64,000 nucleotides of DNA, from positions 25,547,456 to 25,611,455 of the forward strand of contig OZ024879.1 in NCBI GenBank assembly GCA_964017185.1, in the 5' to 3' direction. Below the pieces are notes generated by a model. That model was not told where the DNA came from. It saw only the letters and a program-made list of their open reading frames with translations, and searched no databases. A program made the position numbers and the translations under genes. Source of the DNA: Rugalucina vietnamica. Taxonomy: Eukaryota > Mollusca > Bivalvia > Lucinida > Lucinidae. Each line of letters begins with the position of its first letter. Positions within the stretch are counted from its first letter, which is position 1. Below, in pieces: positions 1-12,931 of the stretch.

Positions 1-3000
1 AAAATGTTTTGTTGCATGTGTGCCAGTTGAACACTTTTTTCGTTTTTATTTAATTTTCTAGTTTTATGAATTTCGCTGCCCTAGTGAAATGTTTTGTTGT
101 TTTTTGTGTTAATGATAATGATGATCGCTGCATTTCCGGTGTATTTGGTTTGGATTTTGGCTTTGTTTTATCATTGCTGTATGTTTTCGCCAGTTGAACG
201 CTATTTTTGTTTTGATTTAATTTTCCTTCCTTATGAATTTCGCTGTCCCAGTGAAAATGGTTTTTGTTAATGATAATGATAAACGCCGTATTTCCGGTGT
301 ATTTGGTTGGAATTTGGGCTTGGGTTTATCAAAAGTTTTTGTTGCATGTGTTCGCGGGTTGAACGCTATTTTTGTTTTTATTTAATTTTCTTATTGTATG
401 AATTTCGCTGTCCCAGTTAAAATGGTTTTTGTTAATGATAATGATAATCGCTGTATTTCCGGTTTATTTGGTTGGAATTTTCGCTTGGTTTTATCACAAG
501 TTTTTGTTGCATGTGTTCGCCAGTTGAACGCTTTTTTCGTTTATATTTAATTTTCTTTCTTTATGAATTTCGCTGTCCCAGTGAAATAGTTTTTTTGTCA
601 ATGATAATGATAATCACTGTATTTCCGGTGTATTTGGTTGGGATTTTGGTTTGGTTTTATCAAAAGTTTTTGTTGCATGTGTTCGCCAGTTGAATGCTAT
701 TTTTTGTTTTTCTTAAATTTCTTATTTTTTTAATTTCGCTGTCCCAGTGAAAATGTTTTTTGTGAATGACAATGATAATCGCTGCATTTCCGGTGTATTT
801 GGTTGGAATTTTCGCTTGGTTTTATCACAAGTTTTTGTTGCATGTGTTCGCCAGTTGAACGCTTTTTTCGTTTTTATTTAATTTTCTTTCTTTATGAATT
901 TCGCTGTCCCAGTGAAATAGTTTTTTTGTCAATGATAATGATAATCACTGTATTTCCGGTGTATTTGGTTGGGATTTTGGTTTGGTTTTATCAAAAGTTT
1001 TTGTTGCATGTGTTCGCCAGTTGAATGCTATTTTTTGTTTTTCTTAAATTTCTTATTTTTTGAATTTCGCTGTCCCAGTGAAAATGTTTTTTTGTGAATG
1101 ATACTGATAATCGCTGTATTTCAGGTGTAATTGGTTGGGATTTGGGCATGGTTTTATCAAAAGTTTTTGTTGCATGTGTTCGCCAGTTGAACGCTTATTT
1201 TTGTTTTTATTTAACTTTCTTTCTTCATGAATTTCGCTGTCCCAGTGAAAATGGTTTATGATAATGAAAATGATAATCGCTGTATCTCCGGTGTATTTGG
1301 TTGTGATTTGGGCTTGGTTTTATCAAAAGTTTTTTGTTGCATGTGTTCGCCAGTTGAATGCTTTTTTGTTTTTATTTAATTCTTTTTGAATTTGGCTGTC
1401 CCAGTGAAAATGGTTTTTGTTAAGTAAAATGACAATCGCAGTATTTCCGGTGTATTTGGTTGTGATTTTGTTTGGTTTTATCAAAAGTTTTTGTTGCATG
1501 TGTTCGCCAGTTCAACGCTTTTTTGTTTTTATTTAATTTACTTTCTTTATGAATTTCGCTGTCCCAGTGAAAATTGTTCTTGTTAATGATTATGATAATC
1601 GCTGTATTTCCGGTGTATTTGGTTGTGATTTGGGCATGGTTTTATCAAAAGATTTTGTTGCATGTGTTCGCCAGTTGAACGACATTTTTTTTTTTTTAAT
1701 TTTCTTTCTTTATGAATTTCGCTGTCCCAGTGAAAATGGTTATTGTTTATGATAATCGCTGTATTTCCGGTGTATTTGTGAGGGATTTTGGCTTGGTTTT
1801 ATCAAAAGTTTTTGCTGTTTGTGTTCGCCAGTTGAACGCTATTTTTTTTTTATTTAATTTTCTTTCTTTATGAATTTCGCTGTCCCAGTGAAAATGGTTT
1901 TTGTTAATGATAATGATAAACGCCGTATTTCCTGTGTATTTGGTTGGAATTTGGGCTTGGTTTTATCAAAAGCTTTTGTTGCATTTGTTCGCGGGTTGAA
2001 CGCTATTTTTGTTTTGATTTAATTTTCTTACTGTATGAATTTCGCTGTCCCATTAAAAATGTTTTTTGTTAATGATAATGATAATCGCTGTATTTCCGGT
2101 GTATTTGGTTGGGATTTTCGCTTGGTTTTATCACAAGTTTTTGTTTCATGTGTTCGCCAGTTGAACGCTTTTTTCGTTTTTATTAAATTTTCTTTCTTTA
2201 TGAATTTCGCTGTCCCAGTGAAATTATTTTTTGTCAATGATTATGATAATCGCTGTATTTCCGGTGTATTTGGTTGGGATTTTGGTTTGGTTTTATCAAA
2301 AGTTTTTGTTGAATGTGTTCGCCAGTTGAATGCTATTTTTGTTTTTCTTAAATTTCTTATTTTTTTGAAATTTCGCTGTCCCAGTGAAAATGTTTTTTGT
2401 TAATGATAATGATAATCGCTGTATTTCCGGTGTAATTGGTTGGGATTTTGGCATGGTTTTATCAAAAGTTTTTGTTGCATGTGTTCGCCAGTTGAACGCT
2501 TATTTTTGTTTTTATTTAACTTTCTTTCTTTATGAATTTCGCTGTCCCAGTGAAAATGGTTTTTGTTAATGACAATGGCAATCGCAGTATTTCCGGTGTA
2601 TTTGGTTGTGATTTTGTTTGGTTTTATCAAAAGTATTTGTTGCATACGTATGTTCGCCAGTTCAACGCTTTTTTGTTTTTATTTAATTTACTTTCTTTAT
2701 GAATTTCGCTGTCCCAGTGAAAATGGTTTTTGTTAATGATAATGATAATCGCTGTATTTCCGGTGTATTTGTTGTGATTTGGGCATGGTTTTATCAAAAG
2801 ATTTTGTTGCATGTGTTCGCCAGTTGAACGCTATTTTTGTTTTAATTTTTTTTTCTTTATGAATTTTGCTGTCCCAGTGAAAATGGTTTTTGTTAATGAT
2901 AATGATAATCGCTGTATTTCCGGTGTATTTGGTTAGGATTTTGGCCTGGTTTTATCAAAAGTTTTTGTTGCATGTGTTCGCCGGTTGAACGCTGTTTTTG

Positions 3001-3861
3001 TTTTTATTTAATTTTCTTTCTTTATGAATTTCTCTGTCCCAGTGAAAATGGTTTTTGTTAATGATAATGATAATCGCTGTATTTCTGGTGTATTTGTTAG
3101 GGGTTTTGACTAGGTTTTATCAAAAGTTTGTGTCGCATGTGTTCGCCATTTTAACGCTATTTTTGTTTTTATTTAATTTTCTTTCTTTATGAATTTCGCT
3201 GTCCCAAAAAGAATGTGTTCGCCAGTTGAACGACATTTTTGTTTTTTATTTAATTTTCTTTCTTTATGAATTTCGCTGTCCCAGTGAAAATGGTTATTGT
3301 TGAAGTTTTTACGCCGTATTTCCGGTGTATTTGGTTGGAATTTGGGCTTGGTTTTATCAAAAGTTTTTGTTGCATGTGTTCGCGGGTTGAACGCTATTTT
3401 TGTTTTTATTTAATTTTCTTATTGTATGAATTTCGCTGTCCCAGTTAAAATGGTTTTTGTGTATTTGGTTGGGATTTTGGTTTGGTTTTATCAAAAGTTT
3501 TTGTTGAATGTGTTCGCCAGTTGAATGCTATTTTTGTTTTTCTTAAATTTCTTATTTTTTTGAAATTTCGCTGTCCCAGTGAAAATGTTTTTTGTTAATG
3601 ATAATGATAATCGCTGTATTTCCGGTGTAATTGGTTGGGATTTTGGCATGGTTTTATCAAAAGTTTTTGTAACATGTGTTCGCCAGTTGAACGCTTATTT
3701 TTGTTTTCATTTAACTTTCTTTCTTTATGAATTTCGCTGTCCAGTGAAAATGGTTTATGATAATGTGAAAATGATAATCGCTGTATCTCCGGTGTATTTG
3801 GTTCTGATTTGGGCTTGGTTTTATCAGAAGTTTTTTGTTGCATGTGTTCGCCAGTTGAACG
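1..3861. repeat. Satellite array, left part (~165-bp monomers)
   Basis: About 23 head-to-tail monomers of 163-166 bp. Landmarks recur in fixed order: GAATTTCGCTGTCCCAGTG, AATGATAATGATAATCGC, TTTCCGGTGTATTTGGTT, TTTTATCAAAAG, GTGTTCGCCAGTTGAACGC, then a T-rich spacer. The array runs off the left edge of the window. The plus strand is strikingly rich in T. Neighbouring monomers differ by several percent, but blocks of several monomers recur (for example near 472 and 803, 331 bp apart), which suggests multi-monomer amplification. Short open frames here are by-products of the repeat and not genes. Confidence 0.95.
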
Positions 3862-4679
3862 TGTTACGTGCCAGGCGTAACTAGAAGATTAAGAAAACCA
3901 ACAAGTTGGTTAGCCAGCAACAAGCTTTGTTTAAAATTTAACAAATCTATTTAGAAGTGATTTGACCAGTAATTACATGTGAAACAATCAAAAGCATATA
4001 TACAATCAAACAAAAATGAATGTACAATACCTTTCAAGATGTTAATTCCCTTAAAGAATGTCTGAATGTCCCTCAGTATTTTTTAACACAAGTCTGTATC
4101 AGTTTCTGATCCCAAGAATTAAAGTTTGTTTCAAAATAGCACTATGTCCCAATCCAGAATCAAATATCACAAAGTAATCCAAGAATAAGTTTAAATTCCA
4201 GTAAGATAGATTTTGACTTCTTAATAGTAATAGTACCCAAAGATTGTCCTTATGAAAATTTGTAGCCCTTATATAGCACTGAGGAACATTCAGGATTCTT
4301 CCAGCAAATTCTATGATATCATATACTAAAAATAACAAGTTGTTTACCAAAATTTAATGTTCTGGAATATTCTAGAGAGGCCATTATCCTTCCAGAAAAT
4401 TCCACAATATTCTTTTGACATAAAAAAAGATTTTTCTAGAAGATTCTACATCTTTGGTTCTTCCAGATTTTTCCGTCAAAGAACAATTTGAAATTTCTAG
4501 AAAATTCTGAAGTAAACAACCTGTTTATGTCCAATATCTGGGACACTAAAAGTAAATAATTGCTAAGGACAACAAGTAAACATCATATGTATAACATCAT
4601 ACTTTCCTGGGCATACTCCCTTGGGAAGTTTACCAGTACTGAATGCACATCTTTCAACAAGTAACTGTCATACATAACA
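3862..4679 (-). repeat. LTR-A (3' LTR of gypsy copy 1)
   Basis: An 818-bp long terminal repeat starting TGTTACGTGCC and ending ATACATAACA on the plus strand. It matches LTR-B and LTR-C almost throughout, with only scattered substitutions and short indels. On the element's own strand it runs TGTTATG to CGTAACA, keeping the usual TG..CA ends. The purine-rich run of the element's strand (CTTCCCCTCTTC on the plus strand) abuts it at 4680, as expected of a polypurine tract next to a 3' LTR. Confidence 0.92.
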
Positions 4680-4826
4680 CTTCCCCTCTTCAAAGAAAAG
4701 AAAGTTTTATAAAATAAAGCTTTCTTTTGCAATACTGGATAATTGTATACAATATGTTTAGCAAAATTTGTGCAAAACTAATCAAATACAACAGCACAAA
4801 GCTGAACATCAGCATTGTAGAGGCAC

Positions 4827-7800
4827 TTAAGCTCTGCTTAGGGTGTCTGGAATGATATTATCTCTTCCTCGGATATGTCTGATGTCAAGATTGTGCTCTT
4901 GCAACATGAGACTCCACCTGAGTAAACGCTGGTTCTTGTTTTTCATTTTATGTATGAAAGTCAGTGGATTGTGGTCACTGAAGACAACACTTGGTGCATG
5001 TGAAGAAGCTAAGTAAACTTCAAAGTGCTGAAGCGCAAGGATTAGAGATAGGCATTCTTTCTCTATGGTAGAGTAATTTCTCTGATGCTTGTTAAACTTT
5101 TTGGAAAAATAACAAACAGGATGGTCAACACCATTGTCATCTTCTTGCAACAATACACTGCCTGCACCAACATCACTGGCATCTACAGCCAACTTGAACT
5201 CTTTGTCAAAACTTGGTGCTAAGAGAACCGGAGCACTTCTAAGTATGACCTTGAGCTTATCAAATGACTTCTGGCAGTCATCCGTCCAAACATACTTGGC
5301 CTTCTTACCAAGCAAGTTTGTCAGAGGCTCAGCTATAGCCGAGAAATTGTTGCAGAATTTCCTGTAATATCCAGCCATACCCAGAAAGCGCATCAGTTGT
5401 CTTTTGCTAGTAGGTACAGGAAAATCCGAGATAGCCTCAACTTTAGCTTCTACAGGTTTTACCTGACCTTGACCTACAATGTGTCCAAGAAATGTCAAGT
5501 TTGCATGGCAAAATTCACTTTTTGCCAAGTTCACAGTTAGTTTAGCATCACTTAGCCGGTCAAAGAATGTTCTGATTGTCTGCAAGTGTTGTTGCCACTC
5601 CTCACTGAAGATAATAGCGTCGTCGATATAGGCTTTACAGCCATCCAGATTGGAAATCAAACTGTTGACCAGCCGCTGAAAAGTCGCAGGCGAGTTCTTC
5701 ATTCCAAATGGCATGACTTTATACTGGTACAGTCCATCTGGTGTAACAAATGCCGAGATCTCCTTTGCTCTGTCTGTGAGGGGTATCTGCCAAAATCCCT
5801 TTAGCAGATCGAACTTTGTAACATACTTGGCATGTCCAATATTATCAATGCAGTCATCGATTCGTGGGATGGGAAAAGTGTCTGTTTTAGTGACAGAATT
5901 GACTTTTCGATAGTCTGTGCACATTCTAAATGTCCCGTCTGGCTTTGGTACAAGAATACAAGGAGAACTCCATTCACTTTGGCTGGGTTCAATGAAATCA
6001 TTGTCCAGCAAATATTGAACTTCTTCCCTGAGATATTGCTGTTTTACAGGGTTCATTCTGTAAGGATGTTGCTTTACAGGTTTTGAACCTTCAATAATGT
6101 CAACATCATCATAGATTTTGTCAGTTCTGGATGGAATGTCCGGAAATAAGTGCTCATATTCGAGAACTAACTGTTTCAGTTCAAGTCTTTTGTCTGAATC
6201 AAGGTGAGACAGTTTCTGATCAAGATTCTGTAGTATGTCAGAATTCTGGAGTTTCGATGACGAGGGATCAGATTTCTCTAAGTTGAAGTCCTCAGAGTCC
6301 ATTTGATTTTGTTCATGAGGGACAGAATTAACTATATTTACTGATGAAATAACAGAACTATCCCTATCAATATACTTCTTGAGCATATTAATGTGACATA
6401 GCTGTTTTTGCTTGCGCCTCCCAGGAGTGTTAACAATGTAATTCACGTCACTTAACTTTTTATCAACAGTATACGGGCCATAATATCTAGCTTGTAAAGG
6501 TCTGCCAGGAATGGGCAAGAGAGCAAGTACCTTGTCTCCAGGTTCAAAATTTCTGTCTTTAGCATTTTCATCATAACGAATCTTCATTTTGCTTTGAGCA
6601 GATTTGAGATTGGACTGAGCTGCATCACAGGCCTTTGATAGTCTGTTTTTGAAATCAGACACATACTGAAGTAAGTTCAAAGAACTGTCATCATCTGAGA
6701 GAAATTTCTCTTTTAGAAGTTTTAACGGTCCACGTACAGTGTGCCCAAAAACAAGCTCAAATGGGCTGAACCCCAGAGACTCTTGTACAGATTCTCTTAC
6801 AGCAAATAGAAGCAAGTGTATGCCTTCATCCCAATCTTTTTCAGTGTCAAAGCAGTAAGATCTGATCATGTTTTTCAAAGTTTGATGGAATCTTTCTAAG
6901 GCACCTTGGCTTTCAGGGTGGTAAGCCGATGACTTGTATTGCTTAATTCCAAGTTCGTACATGACTTGCTGAAAAATTCCTGACATAAAATTTGAGCCCT
7001 GGTCTGACTGGATAGATTTTGGGAGGCCTACAAATGTGAAGAACTTCACAAGTGCATTAACTATTGTTTTAGCCTTGATATTTCTGAGTGGGATAGCTTC
7101 AGGAAAGCGAGTTGAAGCACACATTATGGTCAGAAGATATTCACAACCTTTCTTTGTTTTGGGTAATGGACCTACACAATCAATAATCACTCTGCTGAAA
7201 GGTTCATCAAAGGCAGGAATGGGCTGCAATTGAGCTTTTGGAATGGTCTGATTGGGTTTTCCTACCATTTGACAAGTGTGGCAGGATTTGCAATGCTGTG
7301 AAACATCAGATTTTAATCCTGGCCGGTAGAAATGATTTAGAATCTTGTGATAGGTCTTATTTACACCTAAATGGCCTGACATGGGTGTTTCATGAGCCAA
7401 GTTTAAGATTTCAGGGCGATAAACCATAGGGATCACAATTTGGTGGTTAACAGTCCACCCATCTTCTGCTGAGACATCTGGAGGACGCCATTTTCGCATT
7501 AATATGCCATTTTTGACATAATAGCAAACAGGGACCTGGGATATTTCTTTTTCATCTAAAGCCCTTTCAAATAAAGGCGAGATCTCAGAATCACTGTGTT
7601 GTTCTTTACAAAGCTGTGACCTTGACATCTGGTCATGACCTTGATCGTTTGACGTTGAGGGTGAAAGGTCATTTTCTGACCCCGACCTTGGATTGCTAGG
7701 GTCAGTCTGAATATCAGACTGACTAGGGGAAAGAGATGTTGAAATCTCTTTATTAAAGGACTGACCTATCAAAGTGTCAGTTAAATTTATGTCCTGCATC

Positions 7801-7830
7801 CCATCATATAATTTGGCTTTCTTAGCCATT
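4827..7830 (-). CDS. pol: Gypsy copy 1 pol region: integrase - RT - RNase H (fossil)
   Basis: About 1000 residues. In order: a low-complexity acidic/Ser-rich leader; an H2C2 zinc-binding domain (His148, His154, CxxC near 182-188); an integrase core with D219, D278 and E314, giving D,D35E spacing; a GPY/F-like segment near 440-480 (YYGPYTVD); reverse transcriptase with DLLKGFWQIPL and the YIDDAIIF active site near 720; RNase H with LAVDASDVGAG; and a tail ending DTLSRA. Ty3/gypsy pol normally places integrase after RNase H. Here it precedes RT while RT and RNase H still look gypsy-like (RKVNSVT, FGMKNSPATFQRL). That combination defines the GMR1 group, and I infer membership from it. Confidence 0.92.
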
Positions 7831-7889
7831 GCCATAGTAACAGCACAAGAAGGGTAAAGGTCAGGAATTTCCTGCTCAATGCGATCAGG

Positions 7890-9783
7890 CGGTTGTGCTG
7901 GTCAAAAGTGGGTTTACCACAACCTTATCTCCTGCCAAATCATTGCCTAACAGCAAGTGAACACCTTTAAAAGGTAGATAAGGTCTAGTACCTACAGCCA
8001 CGGGACCTGTTACTAAGTCAGAGGACAAATAGATATTATGGAGGGGTACGTTAACAAATCCACACTCTACGCCCTGGATAAGGACACTTGTCCCAGAAGA
8101 AGACTTCTCGGAAAATGGCAAGGTATCTGCCAAGATAAGGGATTGAGAAGCTCCGGTATCTCGTAAGATTTTGATAGGGGTAGACTGGGCAGAGTCACTG
8201 TTAAGTGACACAAAACCATCTGATAAGAATGGTTCATAAATCTCCATAATAGAATCCTCAGAGACTGACTCTTTACAAGTTCTGGTCAGTATAGGGTTTT
8301 CTTCCTGGATACAAGACTGTGGTTTAGCCTTTAAGGAGGTGAGACCTGTCGGTTTAGCACTCTCTAGATTTTCTCTTTCTTTCTTTCGTTTCAGTGCCAA
8401 ACATTCAGAAATAATGTGGCCAGTTTTCTTACAATAATTACAAATTGGCTGGGATAAGGGATTTTGTCCTTTGTTTTCACTAGAAAATTTGGGTTTTGGA
8501 CTGGAATTGTCAGTTGGATTACTGGGATTGGCTTTGGGACCGGACTGAGGGGAATATGGTTTTGACTGAGGGGTAATTTGCTTTGATTGAGGGTTATATG
8601 GTTTCCTAGGATATGGCTTGTTGACAAATGAAGCCTTATGAGTCAAAGCATAGTAATCAGCTAAACGTGCTGCTGTTTCCAAGTTTTCAACTTCTCTTTC
8701 GTTCAAGAAAGCCTTAACATCAGAATTTATGCACCGTTTGAATTCCTCAACAAGCATGAGCTGCCTTAGCTTTGCATGATCAGAACCTACTTTCTTTGAA
8801 GAACACCATCTATCAAATAGTTGCTCTTTTGTTCTAGCAAACTCAACATGAGTCTGGTCATGTTCTTTTCTACAGTCTCTAAATTTCTGCCTGTATGCCT
8901 CAGGGACCAGCTCATAAGCCTTAAGAATAAATTCCTTTACTGTATCATAATCTGAGCTTTGCTCAAGAGAAAGCTGAGTGTAAATTTCTCGAGCTTTACC
9001 AATTACAACACTTTGCAAAAGCAAGGTCCAGTGCTCTCTTGGCCATTTCAAGTTTTCTGCCACCTTCTCAAAATGTAAGAAATATTTGTCAACCTCTTTT
9101 TCTTGAAATGGAGGAACGAGACGAATGTGTTTTGTGACATCAAATACTGTACTAGTAGCCAAAGGCAAAGATTTTGATTTTGATTTGTCATTAAGTTCCA
9201 TTTCCTTCATTCTTAACTGAAATTGCCTTTCTCTTTCTTTTTCTTCAATTTCAAATTTAAATTTTTCTTTTTCAATTTCAAGCCTTTCTCCTCTTTCTAA
9301 TTTTTCTTTTTCTAACTCAATTTTTTCTCGTTCTAATTCTCTTTGTTTTTCCTTCTCTCGTTCTTCCATTTCTAACTTTTGTTTATGCATTCTTTCTTCC
9401 CGTTCTGAAGTTTCCAATCTTATTCTTTCTTCCCTTTCGGCCTTTTCTGCCCTTATTCTTTCATCCCGTTCTAAAGTTTCCAACCTTATTCTTTCTTCAT
9501 ACTCAAATTTTAGTTTTTCCATCTCAATTTGTCTTTTGATTTCTAGTTCCCTCAACTGCAAGTCAGTCTGAGTGACTAGAATCTGAGAAGTAGCTGAGGA
9601 ATCAAAAATTTCCTCGTCAACAAAAAACTGAATCAAAATGTTCTTAATTTCATGTTTTAACATGGAAGTCTTGATATTTGACAACCCATAATGATCAGCT
9701 ATGTCTAAGAGGTCACTCTTTTTGGCCTTATCTAACAGCTCCTGAGAAGGCGCAGCAATAAAGTCACTTAGTTTGAATGACAT
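7890..9783 (-). CDS. gag: Gypsy copy 1 gag-protease region (fossil)
   Basis: About 630 residues. An N-terminal segment (SFKLSDFIAAP) is followed by a long Glu/Arg/Lys-rich stretch of repeated ERxERIRxE-type units, residues ~75-205, probably helical coiled coil. A capsid-like alpha-helical domain follows at ~220-380, with KYFLHFEKVA, WPREHWTLLLQ, AREIYTQL and LRQLMLVEEF, resembling the SCAN fold. Then come a basic Pro/Ser/Gln-rich linker, one CCHC zinc knuckle (CNYCKKTGHIISEC, ~450) and a retropepsin-like region with DTGAS (~555) and LLGNDL. Gag packages element RNA and the protease processes the particle. Published work traces the vertebrate SCAN domain to a GMR1-like gypsy capsid, which fits this reading. 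Confidence 0.88.
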
Positions 9784-9896
9784 GGTTGCTTTTTGCTGGC
9801 TTTAGCTATTTAAACAGCAAACAGTGAAGATACTTTAGAATTTTAAATAAATTTGGTGCACAAGAAATTTCAATACCGGACTCGAGCCCCCAATTC

Positions 9897-10707
9897 TGTT
9901 ACGTGCCAGGCGTAACTAGAAGATTAAGGAAACCAACAAGTTGGTTAGCCAGCAACAAGCTTTGATTAAAATTTAACAAATCTATTTAGAAGTGATTTAA
10001 CCAGTAATTACATGTGAAACAATCAAAAGCATATAATTATACAATCAAACAAAAATGAATGTACAATACCTTTCAAGATGTTAATTCCCTTAAAGAATGT
10101 CTGAATGTCCCTCAGAATTTTTTAACACAAGTCTGTATCAGTTTCTGATCCCAAGAATTAAAGTTTGTTTCAAAATAGCACTATGTCCCAATCCAGAATC
10201 AAATATCACAAAGTAATCCAAGAATAAGTTTAAATTCCAGTAAGATAGATTTTGACTTCTTAATAGTAATAGTACCCAAAGATTGTCCTTATGAAAATTT
10301 GTCCTTATATAGCACTGAGGAACATTCAGGATTCTTCCAGCAAATTCTATGATATCATATACTAAAAATAACAAGTTGTTTACCAAAATTTTATGTTCTG
10401 GAATATTCTAGAGATGCCATTATCCTTCCAGAAAATTCCACAATATTTTTTGACATAAAAAAAGATTTTTTTCTAGAAGATTCTACATCTTTGGTTCTTC
10501 CAGATTTTCCCGTCAAAGAACAATTTGAAATTTCTAGAAAATTCTGAAGTAAACAACCTGTTTATGTCCAATATCTGGGACACTAAAAGTAAATAATTGC
10601 TAAGGACAACAAGTAAACATCATATGTATAACATCATACTTTCCTGGGCATACTCCCTTGGGAAGTTTACCAGTACTGAATGCACATCTTTCAACAAGTA
10701 ACTGTCA
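9897..10707 (-). repeat. LTR-B (middle, shared LTR), major part
   Basis: 811 bp matching LTR-A and LTR-C from TGTTACG onward, cut off at AACTGTCA, where the LINE 3' tail begins. The last nine bases (TACATAACA) lie beyond the LINE at 18359-18367. It served as 5' LTR of copy 1 and 3' LTR of copy 2. Confidence 0.92.
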
Positions 10708-12482
10708 GACAGACAGACAGACAGACAAATACGTTTATTCATAGCTCTGAACATAACAATGTTATAAGAGCAAATTTACAATACACACATATCATGAGAC
10801 ATGTTAAGCAACAATAGATAAACAGTGTGGTAAATGACAAGGGAGACAAATCTTGAGCCTATACTAAAGCTTTAACATTCCAAGTTAGCTTACTTTACAG
10901 AAGTTTGTTTGTTTATTTGTTTGATTATCCTTTAGCATCCAGTCAACATTTTTCAGTCAGAAAGAAAAAAGGTGAGTCGGCAATTTCCCCATAGCTACAT
11001 GTACATCAAGGCGTGCTACATGTATACAGTCCCAGATCAATCTGTCTTTAATTGAGCATACTGATCAGGCATGGTAGTTAATTTTGCTGCAATATACTAT
11101 ACATGTATACATACGGCTAATGTGTAAAGTGAAATAAATACATAAATAGAAGCTATGAGTCAATGACTAATCTCAAATGAACAAAAGCGAAAAAAGCGTG
11201 TCTAAAGGTCAACAAAAAGTTCATACATGAATTCACTGGGTCACAGCCGCGTATCAGGTTCATGATATCCACGTGCGATGAGGCGGTTCACGTGTTTTTA
11301 TATATTTATGGTGGCTAGCACGTGTTACGGATCCGCAGTTGTGACACAGTAAAGTCTTAAATGGAATATATTCCGCCAGAAGGTTTTCAAGAACAAGTAG
11401 GTTTGTTAATGTTTCTATTAAGGTTTAACGTCCTACTAATTATTTCAGTCATGTCGGGCGCTACATGTTTTTGTATTTATCAACACTAGTTAGAGCATGG
11501 GTTAATAAACTAATGGTGAACCGTGTCTGCACAGCGTGGTGATCTAGAGGTTACCTTTATCTCCAGAATATGACCCTTATGTTCCACAAGAGTCATACCT
11601 ATGGGGAGAGGGAATCATATACAAGTCAAGTTTGATATTTTCAGGTCACAGCCTTGTGCCCTTAACGAACTCGAAATTTTAAGGGCATCACCAGCTGTTT
11701 TATGGAGCAATCAATTATTGTTATAAATTGTTGGGCAAGTCGATGTGCAGATGAGTTCACATGCTTATTGTACATATAGACATTATGAAGCCTGACTATA
11801 TAAGTAAATTTGATGTAAAAAAATAGTTTTGTCATTTTTAATCGTTGCAACCGGTAGGGGGAGAACCTCTCCGTCTATTTATTCAAAGTCGTAGAGGCCA
11901 ACAGACCATGTTTATTATTCAGGCCTACAGAGATATTTGACTGCCCAAAATAGAGGGTGCCGGTCAGCATATGCCATGGTGCGACATATAATTATGGTCC
12001 GCACATATAATTATTTAATAAACAGAGAGGTAGTCCCTCGCCCAGTTTTGTTCCATTTTTATTCTGGTTTACAATATAATAAAAGGATATGCATCATACT
12101 TTCCTTTAACCCAGAACTCGACATGAGAGACGGCAGCCTGTGTGCGAAGAGGTGAGGGCAACTAATGTGCTTAGCGGCATTAGCCAAGGCAAATCATTTA
12201 TGTCATGATGATTTAGTCTGTAAGGCCCGCTCTCTCATGTCAGTTTCCGGTTCCATGTGGAAACATAAAACAAATAACAAAGAAACATTTACAAAATGGA
12301 TGGGCAAAAGATAATGTGTATTGGAAAGATTCTTATTGGCTAAATTTCAGTGTTAAATTCAGTATTGTAAGCCGTTAAAATATTATAGTTTACGCTGAGA
12401 TCGCAGTTTATATTCTTATTTTTCTTTCTTTCTTTAATATTATTATTTGGTATTTAAACGTGAGATAAGTGGGTTCTAAAAA
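10708..12482 (-). other. LINE-1 3' region and tetranucleotide tail
   Basis: About 1.77 kb lies between the ORF2 stop and the (CTGT)n tail, with no coding frame I believe. On the minus strand near 11420-11445 it contains AGGACGTTAAACC, a motif that resembles the 3' ends of some mollusc retroelements. This region might therefore include an older, smaller insertion, but I cannot delimit one. Confidence 0.55.
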
Positions 12483-12926
12483 TCACTTAACGGTCCTTAA
12501 TAGAATATCTATAAATTGGCATAATTTTTTTAATTGTGAGAAATTCCGAATGTTCATAAGTTCTTTAAATTTCAAAATGTTTGTCCTTGTATAATAATAT
12601 TTTCGAATGTATTTAGATCTATCTTTTTGAAAAAACGGGCACGTGAGAAGAAAGTGCATTTCGTCACCAACATCGTTCTTGTCACAGAGATTGCATTTTC
12701 TTTCAGAAAAGTCAGTGTCATCATATCTTCCGGTTTCACATGGGAAACGGTGATTACCGGTTCTGAATTTTGCAAACTTTATATACAGCAGTTTAGGTAG
12801 TTTTAAAAAGTAATCTTCCAAATGAATGTCATCTTTAAACAGCCTATAGTTTCTTCCTTTTGATGACTTGTCAAGGTCGGAGTACCAGTCTTGCTTGTAT
12901 TGATCAATTAGGTTACTTTTAATCAT
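12483..12926 (-). pseudogene. LINE ORF2 C-terminus, out of frame with the main ORF
   Basis: 147 residues aligning with the last part of the second LINE's single ORF2 (38143 end). Shared features are KGRNYRLFKD versus SGKNYRLFKN, RTGNHRFPCETGR versus RTRNHHLPIEIGR, and the finger CNLCDKNDVGDEMHFLLTC. The main ORF2 stops a few bases upstream in another frame. A frameshift around 12935-12985 is inferred because the alternative frame there reads GRPDIWDAQQC, matching GFGHIWETHDE in the intact relative. The finger is typical of the ORF2 C-terminus and probably binds element RNA. This copy is likely inactive. Confidence 0.8.
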
Positions 12927-12931
12927 ATTTG

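Larger units (their letters stand above)
4680..9896 (-). mobile_element. Gypsy copy 1, internal region (GMR1-like, fossil)
   Basis: A 5.2-kb internal region between LTR-A and LTR-B. On the minus strand it carries a gag-protease region and then a pol region ordered integrase, reverse transcriptase, RNase H. A leader of about 110 bp separates the 5' LTR from gag. I could not confidently assign a primer tRNA. Integrase ahead of RT is the hallmark of the GMR1 group of Ty3/gypsy elements. The copy looks nearly whole, with perhaps one break, and its close similarity to copy 2 and among the LTRs points to a young insertion. Confidence 0.9.

Noticed and set aside
1-3861. CRISPR-like array
   Set aside because: The monomers are continuous tandem repeats without unique spacers, and the context is eukaryotic.
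9876-9896. Assigning a primer tRNA to the gypsy primer-binding region
   Set aside because: The bases next to the 5' LTR resemble a T-arm (CTCGAGTCC) but do not match the full 3' end of a tRNA that I can name.
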